From: Caballeronia ptereochthonis
Lineage (GTDB): Bacteria > Pseudomonadota > Gammaproteobacteria > Burkholderiales > Burkholderiaceae
Length of the DNA stretch: 64,000 nucleotides
Assembly: GCF_001545075.1 (NCBI RefSeq)
Contig: NZ_FCOB02000022.1
Span: 62,001-126,000 of the forward strand
Direction of reading: 5' to 3'
Part shown: positions 17,439-27,270 of the stretch, piece by piece
Layout: every line of letters begins with the position of its first letter
Numbering within the stretch: the stretch's first letter is position 1
Position numbers and translations under genes: made by a program
The notes under the pieces: generated by a model
Seen by the model: only the letters and a program-made list of their open reading frames with translations
What the model was told of the DNA's origin: nothing
Databases searched by the model: none

Positions 17439-19199
17439 TCAGGCCCGCTGCAATTGCCCGAGCGCGGCCGCCAGTTCCGCCGGCTCGTAGGAGGCCAGTA
17501 CGTCGGCGACGGGCTTTTCGAACGCCTTCAGATTCGAGCGCAGGATCTCCTGCTTCACCACGAGCAGCTGGCTCGGATGCATCGAGAATTCGGTCAGCCC
17601 GAGTCCAAGCAGCAGGCGCGTGACGGAAGGATCGCCCGCCATTTCCCCGCAGACTGAAACCGGCACGCCCGCGCGCTTCGCCTCGCGCAAGGTGAACGCG
17701 ATCAGGTTCAGCACCGCCGGATGCAGCGGATCGTAGAGATGCGCGACGGAGTTATCCGCGCGATCGATCGCGAGCGTGTACTGAATCAGGTCGTTGGTGC
17801 CGATCGACAGGAAGTCGAGGCGGCTCAGGAACAGGCGCACGGCGATCGCCGCGGCGGGAATTTCGATCATCGCGCCGACCTGGATCTTGCGGTCGTAGGC
17901 GACGCCCGCCTCGTCCAGCTGGCGCTTCGCCTCTCGGATCAGATCGAGTGTCTGGTCGATCTCCTGCGCGTGCGCGAGCATCGGAATCAGGATCTTGGTC
18001 GGGCCGAACGCCGACGCGCGCAGGATCGCGCGCAGTTGCGTGATGAACATCTGCGGCTCGGACAGGCTCCAGCGGATCGCGCGCAGGCCGAGCGCAGGGT
18101 TCGGCGCGGTCTCGTAGCCGTCGCCGCCGCTCATCGAATCGAGCGGCTTGTCGGCGCCGACGTCGATCGTGCGGATGGTCACGGGCTTGCCGTTCATCAG
18201 TTCGATCGCACGCTTGTATGCCTCGAACTGCTCCTCTTCCTCCGGCAACTGGTGCTTGTGATTCATGAAGAGGAACTCGGTGCGGAACAGGCCGACGCCC
18301 ATCGCGCCCGCCTCGACGGCGGCCTGGGCGTCCTCCGGCAGCTCGATGTTGGCGCACAGTTCGATCTTCGTGCCGCACAGGGTTTGCGTCGGCGAGAACT
18401 TGAGGCGCTGGAGCTTGCGTTGCTCCAGCAGCTTTTCGCTTTGCCGGTACGAATATTCTTCGAGGACGATCGGCGCCGGATCGACGATCACGATGCCGTG
18501 GTCGCCGTCGACGATGATCAGATCGTTCTGACGAATCAGCACGCTCGCCTGCTGCACGCCGACCGACGCCGGAATGCCGAGACTGCGCGCGACGATCGCC
18601 GTGTGCGACGTGCGGCCGCCCAAGTCCGTCACGAAACCCTTGAACGCCTGCGTCTTGAACTGGAGCATGTCGGCGGGCGCGATATCGTGCGCGACGACGA
18701 TCATTTCGTTGTGGCCGTTGCTCGCGGCCGTATGCGCGACGAGCGACGCGGCCGTCGGCGCCCCCGCGAGCGCCTTCAGCAGCCGCTCGACGACCTGCTC
18801 GATATCGGCCTTGCGCTCGCGCAGATATTCGTCCTCGATGTCGTCGAAATAGCCGCCGAGGATCTCCAGTTGCTCGGTGAGCGCCCACTCGACGTTGTAG
18901 CGGCGCGTGCGGATGAGGTCGATGGTTTCCTGCACGAGCATGGCGTCGTTCAGGATCATCGTATGGACGTTGATGAACGCGCCCATCTCGCTCGGCGCGT
19001 CGGCGGCGAGGTCTTCGCGCAGCGCCTCGAGCTCCGCGTGCACGGCCGCCTGCGCCGCGTAAAACCGGGCGATTTCCGCGTCGATCTGATCGGGTTCGAT
19101 CAGGTAGTGGTCTACGTCGAGCGCCGCCGGCGCGATCAGATAGGCGCGTCCAATGGCGATGCCGCGCGAGACGGGAATTCCATGCAGCGTGAATGACAC
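17439..19199 (-). CDS. ptsI: Phosphoenolpyruvate-protein phosphotransferase (PTS enzyme I)
   Basis: A 586-residue enzyme I. The phosphorylated histidine is in GGRTSHTAIVARSLGIP. The PEP-binding half contains GVGLFRTEFLFMN, LSIGTNDLIQYTLAIDRADN, and the active-site cysteine region VSVCGEMAGDP. It moves phosphate from PEP to HPr. The start is a GTG at 19199 with a perfect AGGAGG five bases upstream, which rules out the longer open frame beginning at 19268. A terminator and a 215-base gap separate it from ptsH. Confidence 0.96.
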   Translation of the reverse strand: MSFTLHGIPVSRGIAIGRAYLIAPAALDVDHYLIEPDQIDAEIARFYAAQAAVHAELEALREDLAADAPSEMGAFINVHTMILNDAMLVQETIDLIRTRRYNVEWALTEQLEILGGYFDDIEDEYLRERKADIEQVVERLLKALAGAPTAASLVAHTAASNGHNEMIVVAHDIAPADMLQFKTQAFKGFVTDLGGRTSHTAIVARSLGIPASVGVQQASVLIRQNDLIIVDGDHGIVIVDPAPIVLEEYSYRQSEKLLEQRKLQRLKFSPTQTLCGTKIELCANIELPEDAQAAVEAGAMGVGLFRTEFLFMNHKHQLPEEEEQFEAYKRAIELMNGKPVTIRTIDVGADKPLDSMSGGDGYETAPNPALGLRAIRWSLSEPQMFITQLRAILRASAFGPTKILIPMLAHAQEIDQTLDLIREAKRQLDEAGVAYDRKIQVGAMIEIPAAAIAVRLFLSRLDFLSIGTNDLIQYTLAIDRADNSVAHLYDPLHPAVLNLIAFTLREAKRAGVPVSVCGEMAGDPSVTRLLLGLGLTEFSMHPSQLLVVKQEILRSNLKAFEKPVADVLASYEPAELAAALGQLQRA

Positions 19200-19361
19200 G
19201 CGCACCTCCTCTAGTTGTGATGTCCGCGGTCTCTCAGGCCCCGCGGCGGGCGCAAGCCGCTCGAACATTATAAATTCGAATGGTGACAGAAGTCCCTGAA
19301 CACCCTGTTCCGGCGAGGCCGTAACGGTTGCGCGAGATCAAGCCCGCACGGGGCGCGGACG

Positions 19362-19387
19362 CAAAAAAGCCGCGTCGGTGCGCGGCT
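19362..19387 (-). terminator. Rho-independent terminator between ptsH and ptsI
   Basis: On the minus strand AGCCGCG-CACCGA-CGCGGCT is followed by a run of Ts (complement of A63-A68 at 19363-19368). It sits just past the ptsH stop and upstream of ptsI, so it should end or attenuate the ptsH transcript before ptsI. Confidence 0.8.
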
Positions 19388-19414
19388 CTTTGACTCGGTG
19401 ACGCAATGAAGCGC

Positions 19415-19684
19415 TTACTGCCCTTCGCCGAACTTGTCGGCGATCAGCGCGAGGATCGCCTGCATCGCCTCGGCTTCGTCGGCGCCTTCGGTTTCGATCG
19501 TCACCGTGCTGCCGATTCCCGCGGCCAGCATCATCACGCCCATGATGCTCTTCGCGTTGATCCGGCGGCCGTTGCGGCTCATCCAGATCTCGCATTGAAA
19601 ATTGCCCGCCAGTTGTGTGAGCTTGGCCGAAGCGCGCGCGTGAAGCCCCAGCTTGTTCACGATCGTTGTTTCTTGTTGCTGCAT
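19415..19684 (-). CDS. ptsH: Phosphocarrier protein HPr
   Basis: An 89-residue HPr. The phosphorylated histidine is in VNKLGLHARASAKL, and the regulatory serine region NAKSIMGVMMLAA is present, compatible with control by HPr kinase. In beta-proteobacteria the PTS is often incomplete and regulatory, and no sugar permease genes are seen here. It lies 37 bases after the EIIA gene. Confidence 0.96.
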   Translation of the reverse strand: MQQQETTIVNKLGLHARASAKLTQLAGNFQCEIWMSRNGRRINAKSIMGVMMLAAGIGSTVTIETEGADEAEAMQAILALIADKFGEGQ

Positions 19685-19721
19685 GATGCTCCGAAACGCT
19701 AGGTGAATGAATCGAGCGGTG

Positions 19722-20213
19722 TCAGTGGCTGGCGGCAGCCTTGGCGCTCACGAGATCGGCGCTTGCGGAGCAGGCCGGGTCGGGCGAGCCGGCCGCCTTC
19801 GTCGCGAGCGCGCACGGGTTGAGCGGCGTGGACGAATCCAGTTCCTGGATGCCCTTCGAGCCGCCTTGGAGAATCTTTTCGGTGAGCGTGTCGAGCGGCG
19901 TCGCGCGGTAACAGACGGCGCGCACCAGCATCGGCAGATTGCAGCCGGCGAGCACGCGCACGTCGGTGTCGTGCAGGCTCGCCGCGATGTTCGCCGGTGT
20001 GGCCCCGAAAACGTCGGTCAGCACGATGGCGCCGTTGTCTTCCTTCAGACGATCGATTTCGGAGCGTGCGAACGCGCGGACTTCGACCGGATCGCAGTCG
20101 GGCGTCACATCGATGACGCCGATGCGCGCGGGCAAGCCGCCGTAGATGTGAGCCACGCATTCGCGTAGCGCGGTGGCGAAAGGGGCGTGCGCGATGATCA
20201 GAATGCCAGCCAT
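19722..20213 (-). CDS. Mannose-type PTS EIIA component
   Basis: A 163-residue protein of the EIIA(Man) family. It begins MAGILIIAHAPFATALRECV, with the phosphorylated histidine at residue 9, and has VLTDVFGATPANIA, the family's second landmark. The last 30 residues are an extra Ala/Ser-rich tail. No IIB, IIC or IID genes are nearby, so it probably receives phosphate from HPr for signalling and not for sugar uptake, as described for PTS-Man EIIA proteins of related bacteria. It is followed by ptsH. Confidence 0.9.
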   Translation of the reverse strand: MAGILIIAHAPFATALRECVAHIYGGLPARIGVIDVTPDCDPVEVRAFARSEIDRLKEDNGAIVLTDVFGATPANIAASLHDTDVRVLAGCNLPMLVRAVCYRATPLDTLTEKILQGGSKGIQELDSSTPLNPCALATKAAGSPDPACSASADLVSAKAAASH

Positions 20214-20462
20214 GTCAGGATTGCTGCCTCAGCGACAAAAGTATGTAACACGTAGATGAGCGCGCGGGGGCTGGAAATCAACCGCCGCGCGATCGCCTGC
20301 GTGAACCGTCAAACCCGTTAGCTTCAGCTTGCGCCCGCATTCTTAACCCGGCTTTAAGACGCCATCGCGCCCCAAAACCGCAGGCGCCGGGAGATCAATT
20401 GTAACAGTCCCGATACGATGAGTTTGACGCAATGTCCGTGCGCGCTCCGTCGGCTGGCGAAC

Positions 20463-21419
20463 TCAGTTCGCCGCGCGCTCGAGTGCGTCGATGAACATGC
20501 CCGCGACGTCGAAGCCGGTCTGATCCATGATCTCGCGGAAGCAGGTCGGGCTCGTGACATTGACTTCAGTGAGGTAATCGCCGATCGCATCCAGGCCGGC
20601 CAGCAGCAGGCCGCGCGATTGCAGCACCGGCCCGAGCGTCTCCGCGATCTCGCGGTCGCGCGCCGAGAGCGGTTGCGCGCGGCCGAGGCCGCCCGCCGCG
20701 AGATTGCCGCGCACTTCGCTGCCCTGCGGAATGCGCGCGAGCGAGTACGGCACGGGCTGGCCGCCGATCACGAGGATGCGCTTGTCGCCGTCCTTGATCT
20801 CGGGGATGAACTTCTGCGCCATGACCGTTCGCGCGCCGTCCTCGGACAGCATCTCGACGATGGAGCCGAGATTCATGCCGTCCGCCTTCACGCGGAACAC
20901 GCCCATGCCGCCCATGCCGTCGAGCGGCTTGAGGATGACGTCGCCATGCTCGGCGTGGAAGGCGCGCAGGCGCGCCGCGTCGCGCGTGACGAGCGTCGGC
21001 ACGACGAACTGCGGCCATTCCGCGATAGCGAGCTTCTCGGAATGATCGCGGATCGCCTGCGGCTTGTTGAAGACGCGCGCGCCGTTGCGCTCGGCGATCT
21101 CCAGCAGCCAGGTGGCGTTCACGTACTCCATGTCGAACGGCGGGTCCTTGCGCATCAGCACGGCATCGAAATGCGCGAGCGGCAGATGCTCGGCCTGCTC
21201 GGCTGCATACCACGGCCAGCGGTCGCTGTTCGCTTCATCCCCGACGATCGCGATGCGCCGCGCGCTCGCTTCCACCTTGCTGCCCGTCCACGCGAGATGC
21301 TGCGGTTCGCACGCGTAGAGCACGTGGCCGCGCCGCGCGGCTTCGGCCATCATCGCGTAGGTCGTGTCCTTGTAGATCTTGAAGCGATCGAGCGGGTCGG
21401 CGATAAAGAGGAGGTTCAT
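20463..21419 (-). CDS. gshB: Glutathione synthetase
   Basis: A 318-residue ATP-grasp enzyme of usual length. It begins [20 protein letters not shown] and has [20 protein letters not shown], the ATP-binding [18 protein letters not shown], and [19 protein letters not shown] near the C-terminus. It joins glycine to gamma-glutamylcysteine. The frame is open far upstream, but the part before 21419 is a shadow of the gshA tail. It follows gshA by 52 bases and EIIA follows after 249 bases with no gene or clear terminator seen. Confidence 0.97.
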   Translation of the reverse strand: MNLLFIADPLDRFKIYKDTTYAMMAEAARRGHVLYACEPQHLAWTGSKVEASARRIAIVGDEANSDRWPWYAAEQAEHLPLAHFDAVLMRKDPPFDMEYVNATWLLEIAERNGARVFNKPQAIRDHSEKLAIAEWPQFVVPTLVTRDAARLRAFHAEHGDVILKPLDGMGGMGVFRVKADGMNLGSIVEMLSEDGARTVMAQKFIPEIKDGDKRILVIGGQPVPYSLARIPQGSEVRGNLAAGGLGRAQPLSARDREIAETLGPVLQSRGLLLAGLDAIGDYLTEVNVTSPTCFREIMDQTGFDVAGMFIDALERAAN

Positions 21420-21471
21420 GTGAATTCGCTTGTTCGGTGCGCGGCTTGCGAGCTTACCGCAAGCCGCCGAC

Positions 21472-22761
21472 TCACACCTGAATCGCTTCCGGATCGGTCT
21501 TCTCGAGCTCGACCGATGCGGCCAGAAGCGCGAGCCGCGCCACCACGCCGTACATGTAGAACCGGTTCGGCGGCGCCGCGCCCGGCTTCGCGTGCGTGTC
21601 CGGAAGCGCCGTGTGCTCGAAGCCGAGCGGCACGAAGTGCATGCCCGGCGCGTTGAGGTTCTGATCGCGCTCGCGCGACTCGTGCACGCGATAGAAGCCG
21701 CCGACGACATACCGGTCGATCATGTACACCACCGGCTCGGCGACCGCATTCTCCACGCGCTCGAAAGTGTGCACGCCTTCCTGCACGATCACGTCGTGCA
21801 CCTGCAGGCCTTCCTTCGCATCGTTCATCTTCGTGCGCTCGCGCTTGGTCAGCGCCGCGACCTCGCTCGCGTCGTGCACGGTCATCACGCCCTTGCCGTA
21901 AGTGCCGGCATCCGCCTTGATGACGACATACGGCTTCTCGCTGATGCCGTACTCGCGATATTTCTTCGCGATCTTCCTGAGCACGCCGTCGATGGCCTCG
22001 GCGAGCGCTTCCTCGCCGGTGCGCGCTTCGTAATCGACGCCTTCGACGTGCGCAAAATACGGATTCACCATCCACGGGTCGATCTCGACGAGCTTCGCGA
22101 ACTTCTTCGCGACGTCGTCATAGCAGGAGAAGTGCGTCGACTTGCGGCGCACAGCCCAGCCCGCGTGCAGCGGCGGCAGCAGATACTGCTCGTGCAGATT
22201 CTCCAGCACGGGCGGAATGCCCGCAGAAAGATCATTGTTGAGCAGGATCGAGCACGGATCGAAGTTCTTCAGGCCCAGACGCCGCGGCGTGCGTTCGAGC
22301 GGCTCGAGCACGATCTTCTGGCCGTCGGCGAGCGCGATGGTCACGGGGCCGTGAATGTTCTCGTCGAGCGTGCCGAAGCGGACGTTGAGTCCGGCCTGCC
22401 GCATGATCAGCGCGAGCCGCGCGACATTCTCGAGGTAGAACGCGTTGCGCGTGTGGCGCTCGGGAATGACGAGCAGATTCTTCGCATCGGGACAGATTTT
22501 CTCGATGGACGCCATCGCCGCCTGCACCGCGAGCGGAAGCACTTCCTGCGGCAGGTTGTTGAAGCCGCCCGGGAAGAGATTGGCGTCGACGGGCGCGAGC
22601 TTGAACCCCGCGTTGCGCAGATCGACTGAACAGTAGAACGGCGGCGTGTGCTCTTGCCATTCGAGACGGAACCACCGTTCGATGGCAGGCATGGCCTCGA
22701 GAATTTTCCGCTCGAGGTCGAGCAGCGGACCACTTAACGCCGTAACTAGGTGCGGAACCAT
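21472..22761 (-). CDS. gshA: Glutamate--cysteine ligase, proteobacterial type
   Basis: A 429-residue enzyme of the class found in Burkholderiales and acidithiobacilli, unlike the E. coli type. It starts [20 protein letters not shown] and contains [39 protein letters not shown] and [20 protein letters not shown], which resembles an ATP-grasp motif. It makes gamma-glutamylcysteine, the first step to glutathione. It is transcribed with gshB. A perfect dyad lies about 120 bases upstream. Confidence 0.93.
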   Translation of the reverse strand: MVPHLVTALSGPLLDLERKILEAMPAIERWFRLEWQEHTPPFYCSVDLRNAGFKLAPVDANLFPGGFNNLPQEVLPLAVQAAMASIEKICPDAKNLLVIPERHTRNAFYLENVARLALIMRQAGLNVRFGTLDENIHGPVTIALADGQKIVLEPLERTPRRLGLKNFDPCSILLNNDLSAGIPPVLENLHEQYLLPPLHAGWAVRRKSTHFSCYDDVAKKFAKLVEIDPWMVNPYFAHVEGVDYEARTGEEALAEAIDGVLRKIAKKYREYGISEKPYVVIKADAGTYGKGVMTVHDASEVAALTKRERTKMNDAKEGLQVHDVIVQEGVHTFERVENAVAEPVVYMIDRYVVGGFYRVHESRERDQNLNAPGMHFVPLGFEHTALPDTHAKPGAAPPNRFYMYGVVARLALLAASVELEKTDPEAIQV

Positions 22762-22880
22762 TGATTTCTCGCGGACTGGGAGGAAAGATTGTAGAGCAAT
22801 TGCTTTGCCTAATTGGGGATGAACCGCCAATTACCAAGGTTTCCCGGGCCTTGCCGCACGGGCCCTGCGTTCAATATCGT

Positions 22881-22895
22881 CTATCGGTCCGATAG
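22881..22895. promoter_or_regulatory. Perfect 7-1-7 dyad upstream of gshA
   Basis: CTATCGG-T-CCGATAG is a perfect inverted repeat about 120 bases before the gshA start, in the gap between gshA and the amtB terminator. It looks like an operator for a dimeric regulator, but I do not recognise the binding family. Confidence 0.4.
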
Positions 22896-22961
22896 GGTCC
22901 GCGCGAGTCATGCAGCAGCCGCGACGCACGCTGGACGAAAGCACGACGAAAACGCAGCAGC

Positions 22962-22990
22962 TAAAAAAATGCCCGCCTTGGAGGCGGGCA
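22962..22990 (-). terminator. Rho-independent terminator after amtB
   Basis: On the minus strand a 9-bp stem (TGCCCGCCT/AGGCGGGCA) with a three-base loop is followed by seven Ts. It closes the glnK-amtB transcript 69 bases past the amtB stop. Confidence 0.9.
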
Positions 22991-23059
22991 AAGTCGCTGC
23001 GCTCGTTCTTCACGCCGCGCCGAAGCGCCCTCTCGCGGCGCCCCGGCTGCGGCGAAACC

Positions 23060-24541
23060 TCATTCGACGTGCTCGCCGTGCAGCGTGACGTCGAGGCCCT
23101 CGCGCTCCTGCTCTTCCGTGACGCGCAGGCCGATGACCATGTCGATGACCTTGAGCAGGACGAAGCTCACGACGCCGCTGTAGACCAGCGTGACGAGCAC
23201 GCCCTTCGCCTGCACGAGCACGCTGCCGTCGAAGCCGCCGATGTCCTTCACCGCGAATACGCCCGTCAGCAGCGCGCCGATGATCCCGCCCACGCCGTGC
23301 ACGCCGAACGCGTCGAGCGAGTCGTCGTAGTTGAACTTGTGCTTGAGCCAGGTGGCCGACCAGAAGCAGACCACGCCCGCGACGATGCCGATCACGATCG
23401 CACCCGTCACGCCGACGAAGCCCGAAGCCGGCGTCACGGCCACGAGACCCGCGACCGCGCCCGAGATGATGCCGAGCACCGACGGCTTGCCCTTGGTGAT
23501 CCACTCCGCGAACATCCAGCCGAACGCGGCGAACGCGGTGGCGATCTGCGTCGTGAGCATCGCGAAGCCGGCGCGGCCGTCGGCGGCGACCGCCGAGCCC
23601 GCGTTGAAGCCGAACCAGCCCACCCACAGCATCGATGCGCCGATCAGCGAGAGCACGAGGTTGTGCGGCGCCATCACTTCGCGGCCATAGCCGACGCGCT
23701 TGCCAAGCACGAGACAGCACATCAGGCCCGCGATACCGGCGTTGATATGAACCACCGTGCCGCCCGCGAAGTCGAGCACGCCAGCCGACGCCAGCCAGCC
23801 GGTCGGTTCCCAGACCATGTGCGCGATCGGCGAGTAGACGATCAGCGACCAGAGCGCCATGAACACGAGCATCGCCGAGAACTTCATGCGGTCAGCAAAC
23901 GCGCCGGTGATGAGCGCCGGGGTGATGATCGCAAAGGTCAGCTGGAACGCGAAGTAGACCGACTCCGGAATCGTCGTGGCGAGGTGGCTCACGGTGAGCG
24001 TGGTCGCCTTGTCGCCCTTGATGTAGGCCAGGCCGTGCAGGAACACGCGCGAGAAGCCGCCGATGAACGAACCGCCCGGCGTGAACGCGATGCTGTAGCC
24101 GACCACCGTCCAGAGAATCGTCACGAGACAGCAGATCGCGAAGCTCTGCATGGCCGTGGCGAGCACGTTCTTCTTGCGGACCATGCCGGCGTAGAAGAGC
24201 GCGAGACCCGGAATCGTCATGAACAGCACAAGGGCGACGGAGGTCAGCATCCAGGCGGTGTCGCCCGCGCTGATCTTCGACGAATCGACCATGACCGGCT
24301 CGGTCGGCGCAGCGGGCGCGGCTTCCGACGCGCCCGAAGCCGCGGCCGCCGACGCGGCTTCAGCCGAAGACGCCATCGCCGTGTTGGCGCTGGCAGGTGC
24401 GCTTGCCGATGTGGAAGCAGCGGCGTCGGGCGCCGGTGCGGAGGCCGCGGCCGGAGCGGACGCGTCCTGAGCGAGGGCTGTGCCGACATTCGCGCCTGTC
24501 AGCGCGGCGGCTACCATCAGTGACATCAAAAAGTTGCGCAT
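23060..24541 (-). CDS. amtB: Ammonium transporter, Amt family
   Basis: A 493-residue protein. A signal peptide (residues 1-25) is followed by an unusual stretch of about 60 residues rich in Ala, Ser and Pro, then eleven membrane helices of the Amt fold starting at ISAGDTAWMLTSVALVLFM. Family motifs are FAGGTVVHINAGIAGL, FQLTFAIITPALITGAFADR, and HGVGGIIGALLTGVFA. The pore histidines are present in the last two groups. It conducts ammonium under nitrogen limitation and is gated by GlnK, encoded 43 bases upstream. Confidence 0.96.
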   Translation of the reverse strand: MRNFLMSLMVAAALTGANVGTALAQDASAPAAASAPAPDAAASTSASAPASANTAMASSAEAASAAAASGASEAAPAAPTEPVMVDSSKISAGDTAWMLTSVALVLFMTIPGLALFYAGMVRKKNVLATAMQSFAICCLVTILWTVVGYSIAFTPGGSFIGGFSRVFLHGLAYIKGDKATTLTVSHLATTIPESVYFAFQLTFAIITPALITGAFADRMKFSAMLVFMALWSLIVYSPIAHMVWEPTGWLASAGVLDFAGGTVVHINAGIAGLMCCLVLGKRVGYGREVMAPHNLVLSLIGASMLWVGWFGFNAGSAVAADGRAGFAMLTTQIATAFAAFGWMFAEWITKGKPSVLGIISGAVAGLVAVTPASGFVGVTGAIVIGIVAGVVCFWSATWLKHKFNYDDSLDAFGVHGVGGIIGALLTGVFAVKDIGGFDGSVLVQAKGVLVTLVYSGVVSFVLLKVIDMVIGLRVTEEQEREGLDVTLHGEHVE

Positions 24542-24584
24542 TCTTCTGGTTCCTCTTATCGCCAATTACTTAGCAAATTTCTTC

Positions 24585-24983
<399 letters not shown>

Positions 24984-25047
24984 CTACCGCCATGTCCGCC
25001 CTGCCGGGCCGCTCAAAGAAGCGTGCAGAAAAGGTGCGCGCCTGTTA

Positions 25048-25063
25048 TGCAACTCGTATGCCA
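25048..25063 (-). promoter_or_regulatory. Sigma-54-type -24/-12 promoter of glnK-amtB
   Basis: The minus strand reads TGGCATACGAGTTGCA, matching TGGCA-N6-TTGCA with correct GG to GC spacing. The predicted start near 25037 leaves a leader of about 113 bases before glnK. Confidence 0.75.
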
Positions 25064-25134
25064 TGCGAGTGTTCATGCGGGTCTGCGCGATTTCGTGAAA
25101 CCTTCGCGCAAAGGGTCTGCCGAACGGCCAACGT

Positions 25135-25153
25135 GCGCCACGCCCGCTGGCGC
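25135..25153. promoter_or_regulatory. Candidate NtrC-type upstream dyad for glnK
   Basis: GCGCCA-N7-TGGCGC is a perfect inverted repeat centred about 107 bases before the predicted sigma-54 start, the usual place for an NtrC enhancer. It deviates from the classical TGCACC-N5-GGTGCA in sequence and spacing. Confidence 0.4.
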
Positions 25154-25368
25154 CGGGTTGGGTTCGTTGCTAGAGTGCTCGCAAGGTCCCGCAAAAAGGG
25201 GCATGGGCAGAAAACGCGAGGGCGCGGCGGCGCTAAAATCGCGGCGCCTCAAAGGTGCTTCGAGGTGCGTCGGCGTCGCCGCCGGCGCGCACCAATATCG
25301 AACATTCGATAATTCGTGGCACTGACCTAACAACGAATGCACTTTTTTTGTGCAAGAAGGGAGAAACG

Positions 25369-25632
25369 ATGAAGCAGCCCAACGACGTTTTCAACGATCT
25401 GCAGCAGAAGATGAGCGATCTCTTCAAGAACTCGCCCGCGAAAGACGTCGAACGGAACATGAAGGCGATGCTGGCGCAGGGCTTCTCGAAGCTCGATCTC
25501 GTCACGCGCGAGGAGTTCGACACGCAGACGCAGGTGCTCGTGCGCACCCGCGCCCGCCTGGAAGAACTCGAGAAGCGCGTCGTGCAGCTGGAGCAACGTC
25601 TCGCGGGCGGAGCCGGCGCCGCGCAAGACTAA
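25369..25632 (+). CDS. ubiK: UbiK family ubiquinone biosynthesis accessory factor
   Basis: An 87-residue protein: an amphipathic N-terminal helix (MKQPNDVFNDLQQKMSDLFK) and a C-terminal coiled coil of about 35 residues rich in Glu, Arg, Leu and Val, ending GGAGAAQD. It matches the UbiK/YqiC/BMFP family, which binds UbiJ and lipids to aid aerobic ubiquinone synthesis. An AAGGGAG site precedes the ATG at 25369. comM follows 93 bases later, a common pairing. Confidence 0.9.
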   Translation: MKQPNDVFNDLQQKMSDLFKNSPAKDVERNMKAMLAQGFSKLDLVTREEFDTQTQVLVRTRARLEELEKRVVQLEQRLAGGAGAAQD

Positions 25633-25725
25633 GGTTCCGAACCGCCCTATCGTCTACCTCGGCTAGCGAGCCGTGAGTTTCTGGTTTTGTTGCCGGCGCC
25701 ATCCCGCGCCGTTTCAGGTGAAATC

Positions 25726-27270
25726 ATGTCGCTTGCCGTGGTACGCAGCCGCGCGCCCGCTCCTGGGCGCGCGCCCGAAGTCGTCGTCGAAGTTCATCTC
25801 GCCAACGGGCTGCCGTCGTTTTCCATCGTCGGCCTGCCCGATCTCGAAGTCCGCGAAAGCCGCGAGCGCGTGCGCGCCGCGCTGCAGAACTGCGGCTTCG
25901 ACTTTCCTGTCCGCCGGATCACCGTCAACCTCGCGCCCGCCGACCTGCCGAAGGAGTCCGGCCGTTTCGACCTGCCGATCGCGCTCGGCATCCTCGCCGC
26001 GAGCGGACAGATTCCGGCCGAATCACTCGAGCATCGGGAGTTCGCGGGCGAGCTTTCGCTCACCGGCGCGCTGCGTCCGATGCGCGGCGCCTTCGCTATG
26101 GTGTGCGGCGCGGCGCGCCACTACGCGTCGGCAAGCGAACGTGGCCAGCGCGTGCCGGAGATCTACGTGCCGCTCGCGAGCGCGGCGGAAGCGGCGCTCG
26201 TGCCGGGCATTGACGTATTCGGCGCGGCGAACTTGCCGGCGCTCTGCGCGCATCTGAACGGCGTACCCGACGCGCGCCTCAAACCGGTGCACGCCGTGGC
26301 CCTTCCCCGCATGGCCGTATCGTCCCCCGATCTCGCCGACGTCATCGGCCATCCCGCCGCGCGACGGGCGCTCGAAGTGGCGGCGGCGGGCGGGCACCAT
26401 CTGCTGATGGTCGGGCCGCCCGGCGCGGGCAAATCGACGCTCGCGGCGCGCCTGCCGGGCCTTCTTCCGCCGATGAGCGACGACGAAGCGCTCACCTCGG
26501 CCGCGATTCTCTCCGCCAGTTCGATCGGCTTTACGCCCGAGCAATGGCGCCGGCGGCCTTTTCGCGCGCCGCATCACTCGTCGAGCCCGGCGGCGCTCGT
26601 CGGCGGCCGCAATCCGCCGCAGCCGGGCGAGATCACGCTCGCGCATCTCGGCGTGCTCTTTCTCGACGAACTCCCGGAGTTCGACCGCAAGGTTCTCGAG
26701 ACCCTGCGCGAACCGCTCGAAGTCGGGCACATCACGATCTCGCGCGCCGCGCAGCAGGCGGATTTTCCCGCGGCGTGCCAGCTGGTCGCGGCGATGAACC
26801 CATGCCCGTGCGGCTGGCGCGGCGATCCGGGCGGGCGCTGCCGCTGCTCCCCCGATATCGCGACACGGTATCTGCGCAAGCTGTCGGGGCCGTTGGTGGA
26901 TCGCATCGACATTCAGATCGAACTGCCCGCGCTCACGCCCGCGGAATTGTCGGCGCGGGGCGCGGAGCGCGGCGAGTCGAGCGCGGTGGTCGCGGCTCGC
27001 GTCGCGGCAGCCCGCGACATTCAGACGCAGCGTCAGGGCAAGACCAATCGCGAACTCGACGGCCGCGAGGCCGACGACGTCTGCCGCCCGGATTCGGCAG
27101 GCGAGGCGTTGCTGCGCGCGGCGGGCGAGCGCTTCGGCTGGTCGGCGCGCGCGTACTACCGCGTGCTCAAGGTCGTGCGGACCATCGCCGATCTCGCGGG
27201 CGCCGAAACACCCCAGGTATCTCACGTGGCCGAGGCCGTGCAGTATCGCCGGGCGCTCCCGGGTGCGTGA
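25726..27270 (+). CDS. comM: ComM/YifB family AAA+ Mg-chelatase-like ATPase
   Basis: A 514-residue protein of usual length. The N-terminal Lon-like domain starts MSLAVVRSRAP and includes SIVGLPDLEVRESRERVRAA. The AAA+ module has Walker A GPPGAGKSTLAARLPGLLP, Walker B VLFLDELPEFDRKVLETLRE, and a zinc-binding CPCGWRGDPGGRCRC. The C-terminus is SYRVLKVVRTIADL-like (YYRVLKVVRTIADLAG). ComM is a hexameric helicase that promotes branch migration during natural transformation. ComF is also present in the window, but the main uptake genes are not. Confidence 0.95.
   Translation: MSLAVVRSRAPAPGRAPEVVVEVHLANGLPSFSIVGLPDLEVRESRERVRAALQNCGFDFPVRRITVNLAPADLPKESGRFDLPIALGILAASGQIPAESLEHREFAGELSLTGALRPMRGAFAMVCGAARHYASASERGQRVPEIYVPLASAAEAALVPGIDVFGAANLPALCAHLNGVPDARLKPVHAVALPRMAVSSPDLADVIGHPAARRALEVAAAGGHHLLMVGPPGAGKSTLAARLPGLLPPMSDDEALTSAAILSASSIGFTPEQWRRRPFRAPHHSSSPAALVGGRNPPQPGEITLAHLGVLFLDELPEFDRKVLETLREPLEVGHITISRAAQQADFPAACQLVAAMNPCPCGWRGDPGGRCRCSPDIATRYLRKLSGPLVDRIDIQIELPALTPAELSARGAERGESSAVVAARVAAARDIQTQRQGKTNRELDGREADDVCRPDSAGEALLRAAGERFGWSARAYYRVLKVVRTIADLAGAETPQVSHVAEAVQYRRALPGA

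Noticed and set aside
25021-25042. A second sigma-54 promoter candidate (GCGCACCTTTTCTGCA on minus) before glnK
   Set aside because: The essential GG of the -24 element is broken; the nearby 25048-25063 element fits far better.
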